Below are positions 33,501 through 45,214 of a DNA stretch of 64,000 bases, one piece after another (positions within the stretch are counted from its first letter, which is position 1; each line of letters opens with the position of its first letter). The notes under the pieces are model-generated. The model was not told the DNA's origin. It saw only the letters and a program-made list of their open reading frames with translations, and ran no database searches. This stretch comes from Chlamydomonas sphaeroides (taxonomy: Eukaryota; Chlorophyta; Chlorophyceae; Chlamydomonadales; Chlamydomonadaceae): the NCBI GenBank assembly GCA_001662425.1, contig BDDC01000014.1, positions 7,204 to 71,203 on the forward strand, written 5' to 3'. The position numbers were made by a program, and so were the translations under genes.

Positions 33501-36500
33501 AGCTTACCACGCAGCCCACCCCTAACCCTTGATCCTAGCCCGGCCCAGGCCAAGCCCAAGTCCAGGCCACCAGGAATGCACCTGACCGCGCCGGCCCCCG
33601 GCCCCTGCTGCGGCCGCGGCCGCGGCCGCGGCCGCCTCCGCTGCCGCAGCCTCCGCCGCCTCCAGCCGCTGCCGAAGCGCCTCCGCTTCCTCCGCCGCGG
33701 CCTTGACCGCTACCGCCACCGCCAGGCGCACCGCGGCGTCTCGCGCCGTCGCCGCCAGCTGCCCCTCGAACAGCCGGTACGCCTCCCGCGACGCCAGCAG
33801 CGCAGCCGTCGTCTCCTCCACCGCCGCCCAGCCCGCCGCCACACGCGCCTCCTCCTCTTCCGGCCGCTCCACTCGCGTCTCGTCGTCTTCCGGCTTGATC
33901 AGCTCAGGCCCCAGGCTCGTCGGCGAGCCGCGGCCAGAGTCCGAGTGCTTCATGCTCTGCGACGCCCAGCCCGAGTCGGATCTCTTTATGGATCCGGACG
34001 CGGACGTGGCGCCGGAGATGGATCCGTGCGGCCGCATGCGGCGCGAGCTGCTCGCCAGCTTCTTGCGCGTTTTGCGCGCCAGCATCCCGCCCGGGGCGGG
34101 TACGGACGCGCGCAGCTTCGCTGCGGCTTCCTCCAGCTTGGCCAGGCACTCGTGGCTGCGGAAGGCCGGCTGCCCGCGCATCTCTGCGGCCGTGTAGTCG
34201 GCCACCCGCAGCACGCAGTGCCCGGCCGCGGCCAAGCGGCTGGCGTCCAGGGAGGGCTGCGGCGGGGCGACGATCAGGTTGGGTTGTTGGCTCCGGTTGG
34301 TTGGTGACATGGCAGGCGGGGTGCTGGGGCGGCTGGGTGGTTGGGTGGAGACGGGGTTGCAGGCAGCGATGCGGTACATGGCAGGCGGACCGGGCGGTCC
34401 AGAGTGACGGGCGCAGCAGGCACCGACTGAAGGCCCTTATGATCGCTGCTAGCACGCCCACGGATCTAGCCGCGGGCCCCAGCTCTGCCGCCTCCCACCC
34501 AGTGGCTACCTGCCGGGCCGTCAGCGGCCGCGGCTGCAGCAGCCCCGCGCCCGCCAGCGCCGTCGACAGGGCGGTGGCGGTGAGGCCGCTCCACTTCATG
34601 CGCGCCGCCACCTGCGGGCACGGGGGGGGGGCAGGGCCAGGGCGAGGTACGGGTGAGCTCTCCGTGGGTGGCGGGGCCACAAGCGCCGCTGCCCTGAGCT
34701 GACCCCCCTGCTCCCTCGGGCACCGGGAGGCGGCCAGGGCCAGGGCCGTTGCGAGCCTCGAGCAGAGGGGGCTGGGCGCCGCTGCACCGCCACCCTTCTG
34801 CCTGCCACAGCCCCGCCTCGCTGGCAGCCGCCGATGGTCATCGACAGGATGCGGACGGCGAAGCCTGCACCCCCCTGGACTGCCGGGCCTGCAACCCACC
34901 TGCGCCGCCCGTGCTGCTGCCACTGTTGCCGCATACAGCTCCAGGCGGGCTGCACGGCCCTCAGGGGCCAGCTCGGGATCGTCCAGGCCGGCGCCTGGGG
35001 TGAGGAGGCAGAGATAAGGGGCAGGGGTAGCGCGCGTGTTCAACTATATAGGGCCAAAATAGAGTACCACCCCGTGTGTTCCAGTGTTAGTGTGTTCAAG
35101 TGTTAGGTGAAAACGGAACCCCACACACGGCACAGCACAGCTAAGTGTGTGTGTTTGGGCCGGCAGGCGCCGGCTGGGGGCCGCCCTAGCCGCAGGCAAG
35201 GGGCAATGTGCGGGAGGGATGAGCGGGGAGCGCGTGTGCGGGCTCCGGCAAGTGGGTCAGCCCTCCTCCCCTCACTTCTTGCCGCTCTTTTCCCCACCCA
35301 CCCGCCACCCGGGCCAGCTCGTCGATGTCCATGGTTGTGGCCAGCACGCCCCCGCCGATGGGCTCGGCTTCCGCCCAGGCAGCCGCCACCGCGTCCACAG
35401 CCGCCTGTGTGTTCAGCATTGGGTAACATATAGTAAATGGGTGTGTGGTGGTGGTGGGTGTGTAGCGGGAAGGGGCAGCAGGATTGGGTCAGGGCGCGCA
35501 TGCAGAGAGGCGCACAGGAGGCAGTTCCGCCTTGCCGCTGCCGCCCCCTTGTCGCCCTCTCCCCGTCCGCACCTGGCGCTGCTGCAGCCACAGCGGCCAT
35601 GACCCCAGCCCCTCTCCCCTGCCGTGCATTCTGCCTCTCATCACGTACCGGCCCCTGACCCTTGTCAGCTTACCTTTGCCCTAGTCCGCTCTGCCGATCC
35701 TCTGCCTTGGGGCCCCTCACCTGGCGCTGCTGCAGCCACACGTTCATGACCCCGGCCAGCAGGTCGTCGGCGTCTGTCATGCCGAACGAGGGGTTGCCGC
35801 GGGAGGTGTCCATGCGGGCAGAGGTGGCCTGGGATACCATGGATGGGAGGGGGCGTGCCAGTCACAGCGGGTGCAGAGGTGCGTGGCGTGGAGTTGCGTC
35901 CGGGAGCGGCCGGGCTGTGCAGCTGCCGCAGCGGACTGCCCCACCCTCGCCCCACGTCCCCAGGGGCTAACTCACAGCCTTGAGCAGCGCCATGCGGCCC
36001 TCGGTGTCGAACACGGTGGCCGCGGGGCCCGTGACCACCGCCTTCCAGCGCGCGGGCGGCGCCCACACCGCGCCCGCGGCCTTGTCGGTGACGGGCGGTG
36101 GGCCGTAGGCGGGGTCGCGGGAGGTGAGCGCCGCAAACACCTGCGCAGCGCGGGGGAGCGGCACGGGCTCGAGGTGAGGTACCGGTACGGCGGCAGGAAT
36201 ACCAGAATACCAGGCGGCGTGTCCGGGCAGCAGCAGGCGGCGCATGCACACACGCTTTGCCCCATAACCCCCGTTAGCAGTAGCCTATACCGGTACCTCC
36301 CGAAACACATTGACTAAGGAGTCCAGTGCATCGTGCGGCAACACTCATACACGCACGTCCCCTGCGATCCCCCCTCACAATGTCCCCACCTCCAGGTAGA
36401 AGGCCAGCGCGTCCGGCGGCAGCACCGGCCCCGTCACCTGCAGCAGCTGCTGCCAGGTGGCGGCGCGCGGGTGGCGACTGGCCGCAGCCTTGAGGCTCTG

Positions 36501-39500
36501 CACCAGCACCACCACCGCCTCGTCCGCGTCGGCGGCGCAGGGGTGCCTGGCAGGCCAGAGGCGGTGCGCAGGGCGATAAGTCGAGGTCGGGGGACCTGAT
36601 GCCTGGGGGCCACATGTCTTTCTGACTCCGCACGATGTGCTACCCAAGCCACGCCTTCCCAACCTCCCGTGCCTGTCCCCTTCTGCCCGCTGCTCTCCCG
36701 CTCCGACCCCCTCCCGGCCCTCACAGCTCCAGGTAGCAGCGGTACACAAAGCCGTGCAGGTCCGGCGGCGGCTGCCCGCGGATGCGCGCCGCCGCGTCCG
36801 CGCCTCTCTTGGCCGCCGCCAGCGCCGCCAGGTGCTCCATGAGCGCGGGCGCCTCCATCAGGGGGCTGGCGGCCAGCGGCGCCCGCACGTAGCGGAGCCA
36901 GGTGGCGGGCAGCGAGGGCTGTGGGGGAGTGATAAGGGGGATGGATGGGGGCGGTGCGAGCCATCAACGGCGCTGGCGCCAAGGCTCCTGCTGCGGTCCC
37001 CGCCAGGTCGCGGACCCGCTCCGTTCCGCGCCAGCCCCAGCAACCCTGCCGTCGCGGCACCGGGCATACGCCGCATCCACCCGTCCTACTATCCCCGCGC
37101 CGGCTCCGTCATCTTTGCCCCTGGCCCTGCCGCTGCCGCTGCCGCTGCCCCCTGCGCCCCTTCCCTCCCGCCCCACCGGGTACATGCGGCTTGCCGCCAC
37201 GCTGCCCGCCTCCGAGGGCGCCATGCGGGAGGGCGCCGCGCTCCAGGCGCGCCCCGCCCGCGAGGCCACCTCGGAGGCCAGGTCGTCGGTCTCGTCGTCC
37301 TCGTCCTCGGCGGGGCCGCGGCCAAACACGTCCGTGTCGCCGCCCTCGGGAGGCCAGCCGTCCTCGGGCCTGCAGGCGGGAGGGCAACAAGTGGGTTGGG
37401 CCAGCAGAGACGGTACAGCGGAAGCAGGGCCGCGACAAGCACATGAAATAGAAATGAATCGAAATAGATGAAGAGGTACAGCGGGCTTGACCCGCCGTGA
37501 TCTCAGGAGCTAGGGCGACCAGGGGGCCGGAGCCCCCTACGCGCCCCATCCCCCGGAACAAGCACATGCATGCAGTGCCCTTGCAGGCCCCTGGCCCCTC
37601 ATCATCATCACCCACCCCCACCCCCGAGGCCCCAGGCCCCAGGCCCCACCAGGGCAGCTCCGCGGGCAGCGCCTTCTTGAGGTCCTCCACCACCGTCCGC
37701 AGCCCGTGCGCCTTGGCGGCTGAGGGGGGCGGGGGGGGGCGGGCGCAAGAGGGGGCAGGCGGGTGAGGCCAGGCAGCACAGCAGCACACCGCCCCTGTCC
37801 TGGCCCCGTGCCTCGCCCGCTGCCCCGCCCCCAGCCTGCCTGGCGGGCCCAGCTGGGCCCTGTACAGGCAGCTGCTCGCTCGCTCACCCGCCATGAAGGC
37901 GCGGCCCGTGCCGTACTCGAGCATGAGCGGCCCGCCCGCCAGCGGCGTCAGTGGAATGGTGCCCTCGCGCAGGCTTCGCAGCCAGTCGGTCAGGGGCTGC
38001 GCTGCGGGGCCCGTCACCAGGCGCCGGTAGTCGTCCTGCCGGGTGGTGGGTGGGTAGCGGGCGCAGGGGCGGGTGCACAGACGGGCGTGTGGGGTCCCCC
38101 TGGACCCCAGCACCTCCAGCCGCCGCCGGTGGTGGCCACGGCCTGGCGGTGCCTGGAGCGGAAGAGGCCCCGGGCAGGCAAGGGCGCGTGTGTGGCAGCC
38201 CTCGGCCTATCCTCCTACCTGCTCTTCTCAGCCTCTGCCCCTGCTCCCTCTTCGCTTCACTCTCTGCCTCAATCGCTTTCCACCCCTGCTCCCTCCCTCG
38301 CTCCCCCACCACCCGGGCCCGCACCAGCTGACGGGTCGTGAGGCGCGGTGTCGGAGCAGTGGGGTCGGCGCCAATTGCCTCACCCCTCCGGCCCCCCTTC
38401 CCACTGGTCCCTGCCCAACCCTACCAGTGCATCCGTTAGCTCGCCCGCCTCCTTGACCGCCATGTCACGGCGAGCGAACGCCACGTCTGCGGGAGGCGCA
38501 GCGAGAGGAGCAGGCGGTCAGGCCGCGTGAGCCACCAGGGCCGTCAGCCCCCTGCAGCACCCACCCCCAGCCCTTTACAGCTGCCTGCCGCCGACCCTTG
38601 CACGGTCCTGGTGGATGCACCCCGCTGCAGCAGCTCGCCACACCGCTGCGCGCTGCCCATGCAGCATGCGTGCCTGGGCCCCGGCCCCAGCCGGCGCTAC
38701 GCACGGCCATGCGCGCAGCGCACCGCCAGCATGCCACATCAAGCACGACCAACGCACTGCCTGCCCCCTCGCTTCCGCGGCCGCACCCAGCATGCCGGCC
38801 TGCTGCCGCAGACCTCGCCAGCGCAGCGCATGTCGCTTTGACTTCCGCCTGAGTCCCCGACAAACAGCAGCATGCACGCCGCACGCATCCCCCCTCCCCA
38901 CCGCCCTCACCCAGCATGTCGGCCTGCTCCCCCGCCCGCGTGCTCAGCCGCTCCACCTCCTCCTGCCGCAGCCGCAGCTGCTCGTGCAGCCCCGCAGCCA
39001 GCAGGCGCGCCTCCTCCAGCCGCGCGCCGCAGTCGGCCCGCTGCGCCTCCATCGCGTCGTCCTTGGCCGCCAGCGCCGCGTCGTACGACTGCCGCTGCTG
39101 CTCCAGCCTGGGCGGGGCGGGCGGGTGCAGCGGAAGGGACGCATGCCGCACGCGTCATGTGGCAGGATCGCAACGGCTGCGGCTGCCGCTGCCGCCGCCG
39201 CCGCACCAGCCTGGGCGGGCGGGCGGCTGCGTGGGTCGAGGGCAGCGGCCAGCGCAGCAAGCCACCAAGGTGCCGCGTCAGCTCGAGAGGGATGCCCGAC
39301 GCTGCTGAGGATGCTGCTACGGTCACAGGCAGAACGGGGCCAGGCGCGATGCCCGCGGAGATGGAAGGCGCGGGCGAAGGGTTCGCACCCCGGTATTTGT
39401 TGCCCGGGGGACAGGGCGCGTAGGGGGCTCCGGCCCCCTGGTCGCCCTACCTCCTCAGATTACGGCGGGTCAAGCCCGCTGTACCTCTATTTCTATTTCT

Positions 39501-42101
39501 ATGCGTGTTGCCGCACCTGGCCGAGCCCATCGCCCTCTCCGCGTCCAGCGCCGCCCTGAGGCCGCTGACGTCGCGGTCCAGGAACTCGATGCGCTGCGAG
39601 GCGGCCATGAGCTGGCCCTTGAGCACGGACTTTTCCTGGAGGGGGGAAGGAGGGGGAGGGGGGGAAGGAGGGGTACAGGAGGGGAGGTCGTCAGCAGTAG
39701 CAGGCCCCAGGAGAGGAGGTATGCGACAGAGAGAAGCGCCACGAGGGAAGGGGCTTAGGAGGAGGAGTTTGGCCATCAGAGGACGGCTGGGTGGGGGAAG
39801 GCTGGGGCCGTTGGGCTGGGGCCGTTCGGGCCGCTGGGACCGCTAGGGCTGTTGAGGCTTAGGTTTAGGTATAGGAGCATCAGCCCTGACGGCAGCCAAG
39901 CCCCTCGCCCCGCACCGAGAGGGGAAAGAAGGGATGGAGAAAGGAGGGCGGTGGAAGCTGAGCTCGCGCTGTGTGTGAAATGTGGCAGCTACGCTCCTCG
40001 CTTGCCCGGCTCTCCTCCCTCACGTCCTGCGTCCTGCGCCCCGCCTCGCCTTCTCCGCGATGGCCTCCGCCTCCTCCTTGGCCTTGCGCAGTGCCCGCAG
40101 CCGCGACGCCGCCTCCTCCAGCTGCTTGGTGGCCAGTGCCTCCAGCTCCGCCTCGCGCTGCTGCATGGCCTGCGGGCAGGGGAGCGCGGTGCAGTGCAGA
40201 GCTGAGCGAGCGCGCTGGCTCAAGCACGCTGGGCATCGTGGGCTGAGACTGCGCGAATGGCGTCTCCTAGCTTATTGGTTTGCTGCATGGCATGCGGCTG
40301 GCGGCGGCAGCTTCCAGGAGCCGACCAGGAGTTGGCGGCAGGCAGGAGGTGGCATACGGCAGGCAGCGGCCAGCCCCGGTTGCCAGCAGTAGCCCATGTC
40401 CCCGCCTTCTTCATGCGGTCCAATCGCAACTGCGCGAACACCTCCCCTCCCCTCCCCGCCCCACCTGCTTCATGCGGTCCAGCAGCGCGTGCTTGCTGCC
40501 CGCGTACTGCAGGCAGCCCCACAGCTGGTCCATGACGTCGCTCAAGCAGTCCTCGAACGCAGCGCGCAGCTTGGCCCGCACCTGCAGTCACACCGCGTTC
40601 GGGGGAGCGTCCTAGCACGCCGCGGCTGTTGGCTCGCCGGCCGTGTCGCTTCCGTGGCAGCCGCTGTAGCTAGAGCTCGCCGCCACGGCCACCACGGCAG
40701 GTGCTCGTCCTCAACGTCCCACCGTCCCACCACCGCCAGGTTGAATAGTTCGCTCCTCCCTCGGCATATGCCACCAACCCCAGGCTGAATAGTTTGCTGT
40801 TCCCTCGGTATGTTTCCCCCCAGCGCCCACCTGCTCCGCCACTGCGTCCGCCAAGCCAACAGGCAGCCGCCGCATCCCGCCGACGCCGCCGCCGAACGCC
40901 AGGTCAAAGCCGCCGCCGCCGCCTCCGTCCCCGGCGCCGTCGGCCCCGGGCACCCGCAGCGCCGGCGGCAGTATGCCCCCTCCTCCCGCTGCCCCGCCTC
41001 CGGCCAGCCCAAGCAGTGAGGTGGGCAGCGCGGCCCCGCGCGGCGCGGTCGCCTGCTCCATGCCGCGCACCGCGCCCTCGCACACCTCCTCCAGCTGCTG
41101 CCGCAGCTTGATCATGATCAGGCGGGCGTTGGACAGGAAGCTGCGGCCGGGCGGGGTGCGGCGTGTGTGGACGAGGCGGCGAGCAGGAACAGGGATGAGA
41201 AGGAGGGCCGCGCCGTCGGAAGGCTGCGGACGCCGCTGTCTCAGGCCGCAGCCATGCGAGCCCTCAGCGCGGCGGCAGGCCTGCACTTCTTTGGCAACTG
41301 GCGAGCTTGCAGCACGGCCCCTCCCGCCAGCTGCCAGCCGCTCAGGCCTCGGACCCATCCCAGCCCCTGGGACTCCAGCCACCCCCCCTCGGCACTGCCG
41401 CTCACGCACCGGGTGTGCTGCATCGCCAGAGGCGGCCCAGGCAGCCCCGCCGCCTCGTCCTCTTCCTCACCACCCATCCCAGGGCCCAGCCCCAGGCCCG
41501 CGCCCGCGCCCGCGCCACGCCGCGAGTGCTGCTTGGGAGCGTCCAGGTAGGCATAGTCCGAGCTGAGCAGCTTGTAGGCCCCGGGGGGAGCGCAGAAGGG
41601 GTGCTGCGGGCTGCCCCAGGCCTCAGGGTGGGAGGCCATTGCCGAGGCCACGGCAGCGCGAGCGGCGGCCAGCGCGGCGCCGGTGCCCGGCGGCTCGGCG
41701 GCCGCTGTCGCGACGTCGACGCCGGCCGCTGCGGCGGCGGCAGAAAGGTTGTCGGCGTCGTGTTTGAAGAGCTCAGGCGGCGGCGGCGGGCTGGCCTGCA
41801 GCAGGCTGGGGTCATGCAGCTTGCGGTGCAGCGTCTGGGGTTGGGGGTGTGCCAAGGGAGAAGCGGGTGAGATGAAGGCCGGAAATAAGATGGTGTGGGG
41901 AGCGTCTGGGTGCGGGGGTGCACGAAGGAGACTGCGCCCCCGCCCCACCCCGAGCTCTTGGTGGCTCTTGCCCCCTGGTCTGACGCCTGCACCCCTGCCC
42001 CCATGCACGTACCACACCAAGCCCCTTGCCCGACGCACCCGAATAAAGTGGTCCGTGAAGGTGCCATTCTCCCCGGTGCCGGTGCCAGTTGCTTTGCGCA
42101 T
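27569..42101 (-). CDS. Very large coiled-coil/low-complexity protein, function unknown
   Basis: A chain of at least 25 minus-strand exons spans 14.5 kb. The first eight were resolved: 42039-42101 (MRKATGTGTGENGTFTDHFI), 41410-41834, 40831-41140, 40465-40581, 40050-40169, 39517-39635, 38911-39107, 38425-38486, all frame-compatible. Encoded segments in order: a short globular start; helical stretch VRGMEQ and LIMIKLRQQLEEVCEG; strong coiled coil (REAELEALATKQLEEAASRL, then RLEEARLLAAGL); DYRRLVTGPAAQPLTDWLRS; acidic linker; several Ala-rich helical exons (36.7, 36.4, 36.0, 35.7, 34.5 kb); a Ser/Arg region at 33-34 kb including PSAKSRLGSAMSRPRSG; and long polyalanine/glycine exons to the stop. 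I do not recognise the family. The build suggests a structural cytoskeletal, basal-body or flagellar component, but this is inference. Intron 5 uses a GC donor (AAG|GCGAGG). It could be more than one gene. Confidence 0.6.
37440..37560 (+). mobile_element. MITE-like element, copy in plus orientation
   Basis: About 110 bp in an intron of the giant gene, from GAAATAGAAATG through TACAGCGGGCTTGACCCGC, AGGGCGACCAGGGGGCCGG and CATCCCCCGGAACAAG, recur in reverse orientation near 39392-39503. The unit contains two short internal palindromes (GCGGG..CCCGC and GGGGGCCGGAGCCCCC). Short length, no coding capacity, and high similarity at two intronic sites suggest a non-autonomous element. Confidence 0.6.
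39392..39503 (-). mobile_element. MITE-like element, inverted copy
   Basis: Reverse-complement partner of the element at 37440-37560, about 1.85 kb away and also within an intron of the giant minus-strand gene. Shared blocks include GGCGCGTAGGGGGCTCCGGC, CCCCCTGGTCGCCCTA and GGCGGGTCAAGCCCGCTGTA, ending in CTATTTCTATTTC. Confidence 0.6.
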
Positions 42102-42670
42102 GGTGCGTGCCGCGGCCGCGTCACGCTAACAGCAAGTCTTGCGCTGGCTTGAGCCTTAAGCTGTTCTGCAGTTAGCTGCTAAGATGGCACCGTGTCTGGT
42201 CAAGTTGCCGCGGTTGCGGACCGGGCGCTCGTCGCTCCAGTAGTCCAGGGTTCATTTTAGAATGCCAGACATCGCATCAAAGCTAGCATAGCTATCGCGG
42301 TGAGGTTATGGACGTCGCAAATTGCAGCATGCGCTCGAAGAACATAGCTGTTCGGCGCAATTCTCGCGTAACTTCAATGTCACTTCTACTTAGTTGCTTG
42401 CAGCAACGCTCCAGTATCTTACTACCGCTTGCACTGCCGTGACACGCCCGTTCCCGGCGCTGTGCCCCACACTTTCCCCGCGCCGCCGACCCCATGGGCG
42501 ATCCTCGCTTCTGCAGAGCGCTGCCCGGGAAAGATCAATTTCGTGGTAATGATGGGATCTGCTATCCAATCTAAGTTGCCGCGTCCTTACATCGGCAAAA
42601 CCTGTCGCCCCACCTAGTGCCAACCCGCGTTCCGCCCCCCTGCCAGCACTCTCCCGCCACCGCTACCCTG
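42102..42670. promoter_or_regulatory. Upstream region of the giant gene; 3' flank of WDR89-like gene
   Basis: The spacer separates two minus-strand genes: the end of the WDR89-like gene on the right and the start of the giant coiled-coil gene on the left. It is clearly AT-richer than the flanking exons, typical of promoter and untranslated sequence. On the minus strand TGTAA occurs at 42587-42591, about 80 bp after the WDR89-like stop, and could be its poly(A) signal. No coding sequence seen. Confidence 0.5.
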
Positions 42671-44994
42671 TCAGTACGGCGACGGCCGCCGCGCCTTGCC
42701 ACCCCCCTGCTTGTCCTGCCGATGCTGCCGCTCCGGCCCCGGCGACGGCCGCTTCCCTGCCCCTGCCCCGCTGCCGCCACCCCCTCCCGCCGCTGCCGCC
42801 GCGGCGGCGCCCGCCGCCGCCAGCCCCTCGTCCAGCGTCCACATGCACACCAGCCCGTCCTCGCCGCCGCTGACCGCCAGCGGGCCAGCGGCGCCGTCGC
42901 CCACGCACACCAGTGAGCGCACGATGGCGCTGTGGCCGCCCGCCAGCGCCAGGCTGGGGCAGGCCATGGCGGCGCCGGCCATGGCGCCCGCCGGCCCCGC
43001 CTGCTCCACCAGCGGCACGAAGGCCAGCGGGCCGTCGTTGTTGCCGGCCAGCAGGAACAGCTGCCCCGAGCCGGCGTCGTAGTGGCAGCCGGCCAGGTAG
43101 TCGACCTGTGCGCGGCGCGGGGGCAGGAAGGTTAGGGCAGGGTTCGTGCAGGCGTACGGTGGTCGTGACGCACGTAGGCTGGGTACGACGGCGCCGCACC
43201 TGCGGCACCACGGCGGCCGCCGCCGACGCGGCGCAGGCCTGGCCCGCCGTCTCGCGCGCGGCCTCGAAGTCTGCGAATTGCATGTCGCCGCCCGGCAGCT
43301 CCTCGCTGGTGGCGCGCAGCCACTCCCACAGGTGCACCGCCTCGGTGCCGGTGCGCACAAACAGGCGCCCCGCGTCGGGGCCGTAGAGCGCAATCTCCTC
43401 CACGCTGTTGTTGATGTTGATGGCGGCCTGTTGAGGCAGGGGTGGACGTGGGCGTGAAAGGCCGCGACGGTGGCAAGGCGGCAGGAAGCTGCTGGAGGTG
43501 GGTTGGCCGGTGGTTGTGCCCAGGCCTGTCCGCTCGGCGCTATTAGGCTGTCGCCGCCAGTGCCTGCTGTGCCCTGCACTGCCGGGGCCAGGCCGCGGAT
43601 AGCGTCGCCGTCGAGACACATATGTTGCGACAGCCCAGCCCCAAGCCCGTTGCTCCCACACGCGCCTGGAACACGTCGTCGTCGTTGAAGGATTTGGACA
43701 CGTCGTGCACGGCTATGAGGCCGTCCGTGGAGCCGCTCAGCACGCGGCCGCTCGAATGGAACCGGACCTGTTGGAAGGTTTAAGAGCGGCATGGGGGAGG
43801 AGGGCATAGGCGGTGCGTCAGCAGGCGTCGCGCCAGGTCGGGAACGCTGCAGCCCCATCGCATGAGCCGCGAAGTGCCGCTTCAACCCCATTTCGTTTCA
43901 GTGCGAGGCGGTGGTCACAGCCAATGAGGCGAGGGTGCTGGGTGTGCGCCAGGGCGACCGGCAGCGCAGCATGGTGATAGCGGGCCTGGGCTGGCCCATC
44001 GACACACCCCGCAGCGTCAGGGGGGCAGGCAGCCGCCAGCCTCTTTCCCACACATCCCTAGGGCAAGCTAGGCCACGTTGCGCAGAGGAGCGGCGCCAGC
44101 GGCCCAGCAGCGCACACAGCGCCCCGCCTGCCGACGCCACCACAACCATCGATCCGCCCCCTGCCGTCAGGAGTCTGCCCGCCATCCCCCGTCCCACCAC
44201 TTCCTCTGTCCCCACAGCGCTGTGGCTCGCGATGCGTCACCCCAGCCCGCCGCCGCCAGCCCGTGCCGGCCCTCGCCTGCGTCACGTCCTCCGCGTGCGT
44301 GTCGTCCAGCTTGGCCAGCGGCTTGCCACTGCGGCGGTCCCAAAACAGCACCTCGCCCGCGCTGCCCGCAGCCAGCACGTGGCCCAGGCTGGACAGGCAC
44401 AGCAGCTCCTGGCCGCGGACCTGGTACCTGGGCGGCCGGGCGCAGGGGCAACGGGCGGTACGGGCTCGGCGAAGGGTGACTGGTGGTGTGGACTGATTTG
44501 GCGGAGATGCAGTATGGGTTGAGGATGTGGGGCGTAGGGCAGGGAGCACATGGGCGGGCGCGCGGCCGGGCAGCGCACCTCTCGGCGGGCTGGCCCGTGC
44601 GGACGTCCCATGCCAGGAGTGAGCCGTCCGTGGAGGAGGACAGGACAAGGCTGGGCTGGCTGGTGGCGCAGCACGCGAGGTCGGTGATGGTGCCGGTGTG
44701 GCCGCGGAGCTCGCTGACTAGCGAGAGTTGCGGGCCGGATGGCTGGTAGAGCTTGATGGTGTGGTTCGAGACGGACGCGGCGACCAGGCCGGTCGCGGGG
44801 TTTGGCACGACGCGGAACACGTAGCAGGGGTCGCGGAAATTAAAGTCCACGCGAGCTGTAGCGTAGCACTTGGGCAGGCGCAGCGCGCCAGGCACCACTG
44901 CGGGCGGCGGCAATGCGTGCTCGCGGCCAGAGGTGCTCGGCTGCGCGTCCGACATGCCCTCTCCATCACTCTCATCAAAGCGTATGTGCCCCAT
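42671..44994 (-). CDS. WD40 repeat protein, WDR89-like
   Basis: Beta-propeller scaffold protein of the WDR89 family; partners and role are poorly known in the family. Five exons join to 443 residues: 44579-44994, 44277-44427, 43666-43767, 43200-43427, 42671-43105. WD repeats are visible as LRGHTGTITDLACC ... DGSLLAWDVRTGQ, LAAGSAGEVLFWDRRSGKP, HAEDVTQVRFHSSGRVLSGS, and GGHSAIVRSLVC ... SGGEDGLVCMWTLDEG. The THAEDVTQVRF junction and INNSVEEIALYG match WDR89 specifically. A Gly/Ala-rich and basic tail ends in KARRPSPY, similar to the basic tail of animal WDR89. Intron 2 must use a GC donor (CAG|GCGAGG) to keep the family-conserved VTQ; intron 3 probably does as well, though in-frame GT alternatives exist. 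Start ATG opens MGHIRFDESDGEGMSD, an acidic leader common in nuclear WD proteins. Confidence 0.85.
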
Positions 44995-45214
44995 CGCAGA
45001 GGCAAGGGCAGGTGCTCTCGAGGAAGCGAAGACAGGGCACAGTCGGCCGGCTGTCGAAAGTAAGCACTGTTCCTATCATACACTGCAGTCCATGCACTCT
45101 ACTTGTACTCTAGTGCACTGCCAAACACATCCGCCACTGCGCCAACCGAAGTTCATCAATTGTTCATTCACTTCAGTCTCGTTCGTTACTCCCAGCATCT
45201 CCAATACGCTCGTG
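44995..45214. other. Short spacer upstream of the WDR89-like gene
   Basis: About 220 bp of relatively AT-rich sequence between the WDR89-like start and the stop of the small minus-strand gene. It must contain the WDR89-like promoter and the 3' end of its upstream neighbour, so the two are tightly packed. Confidence 0.5.
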
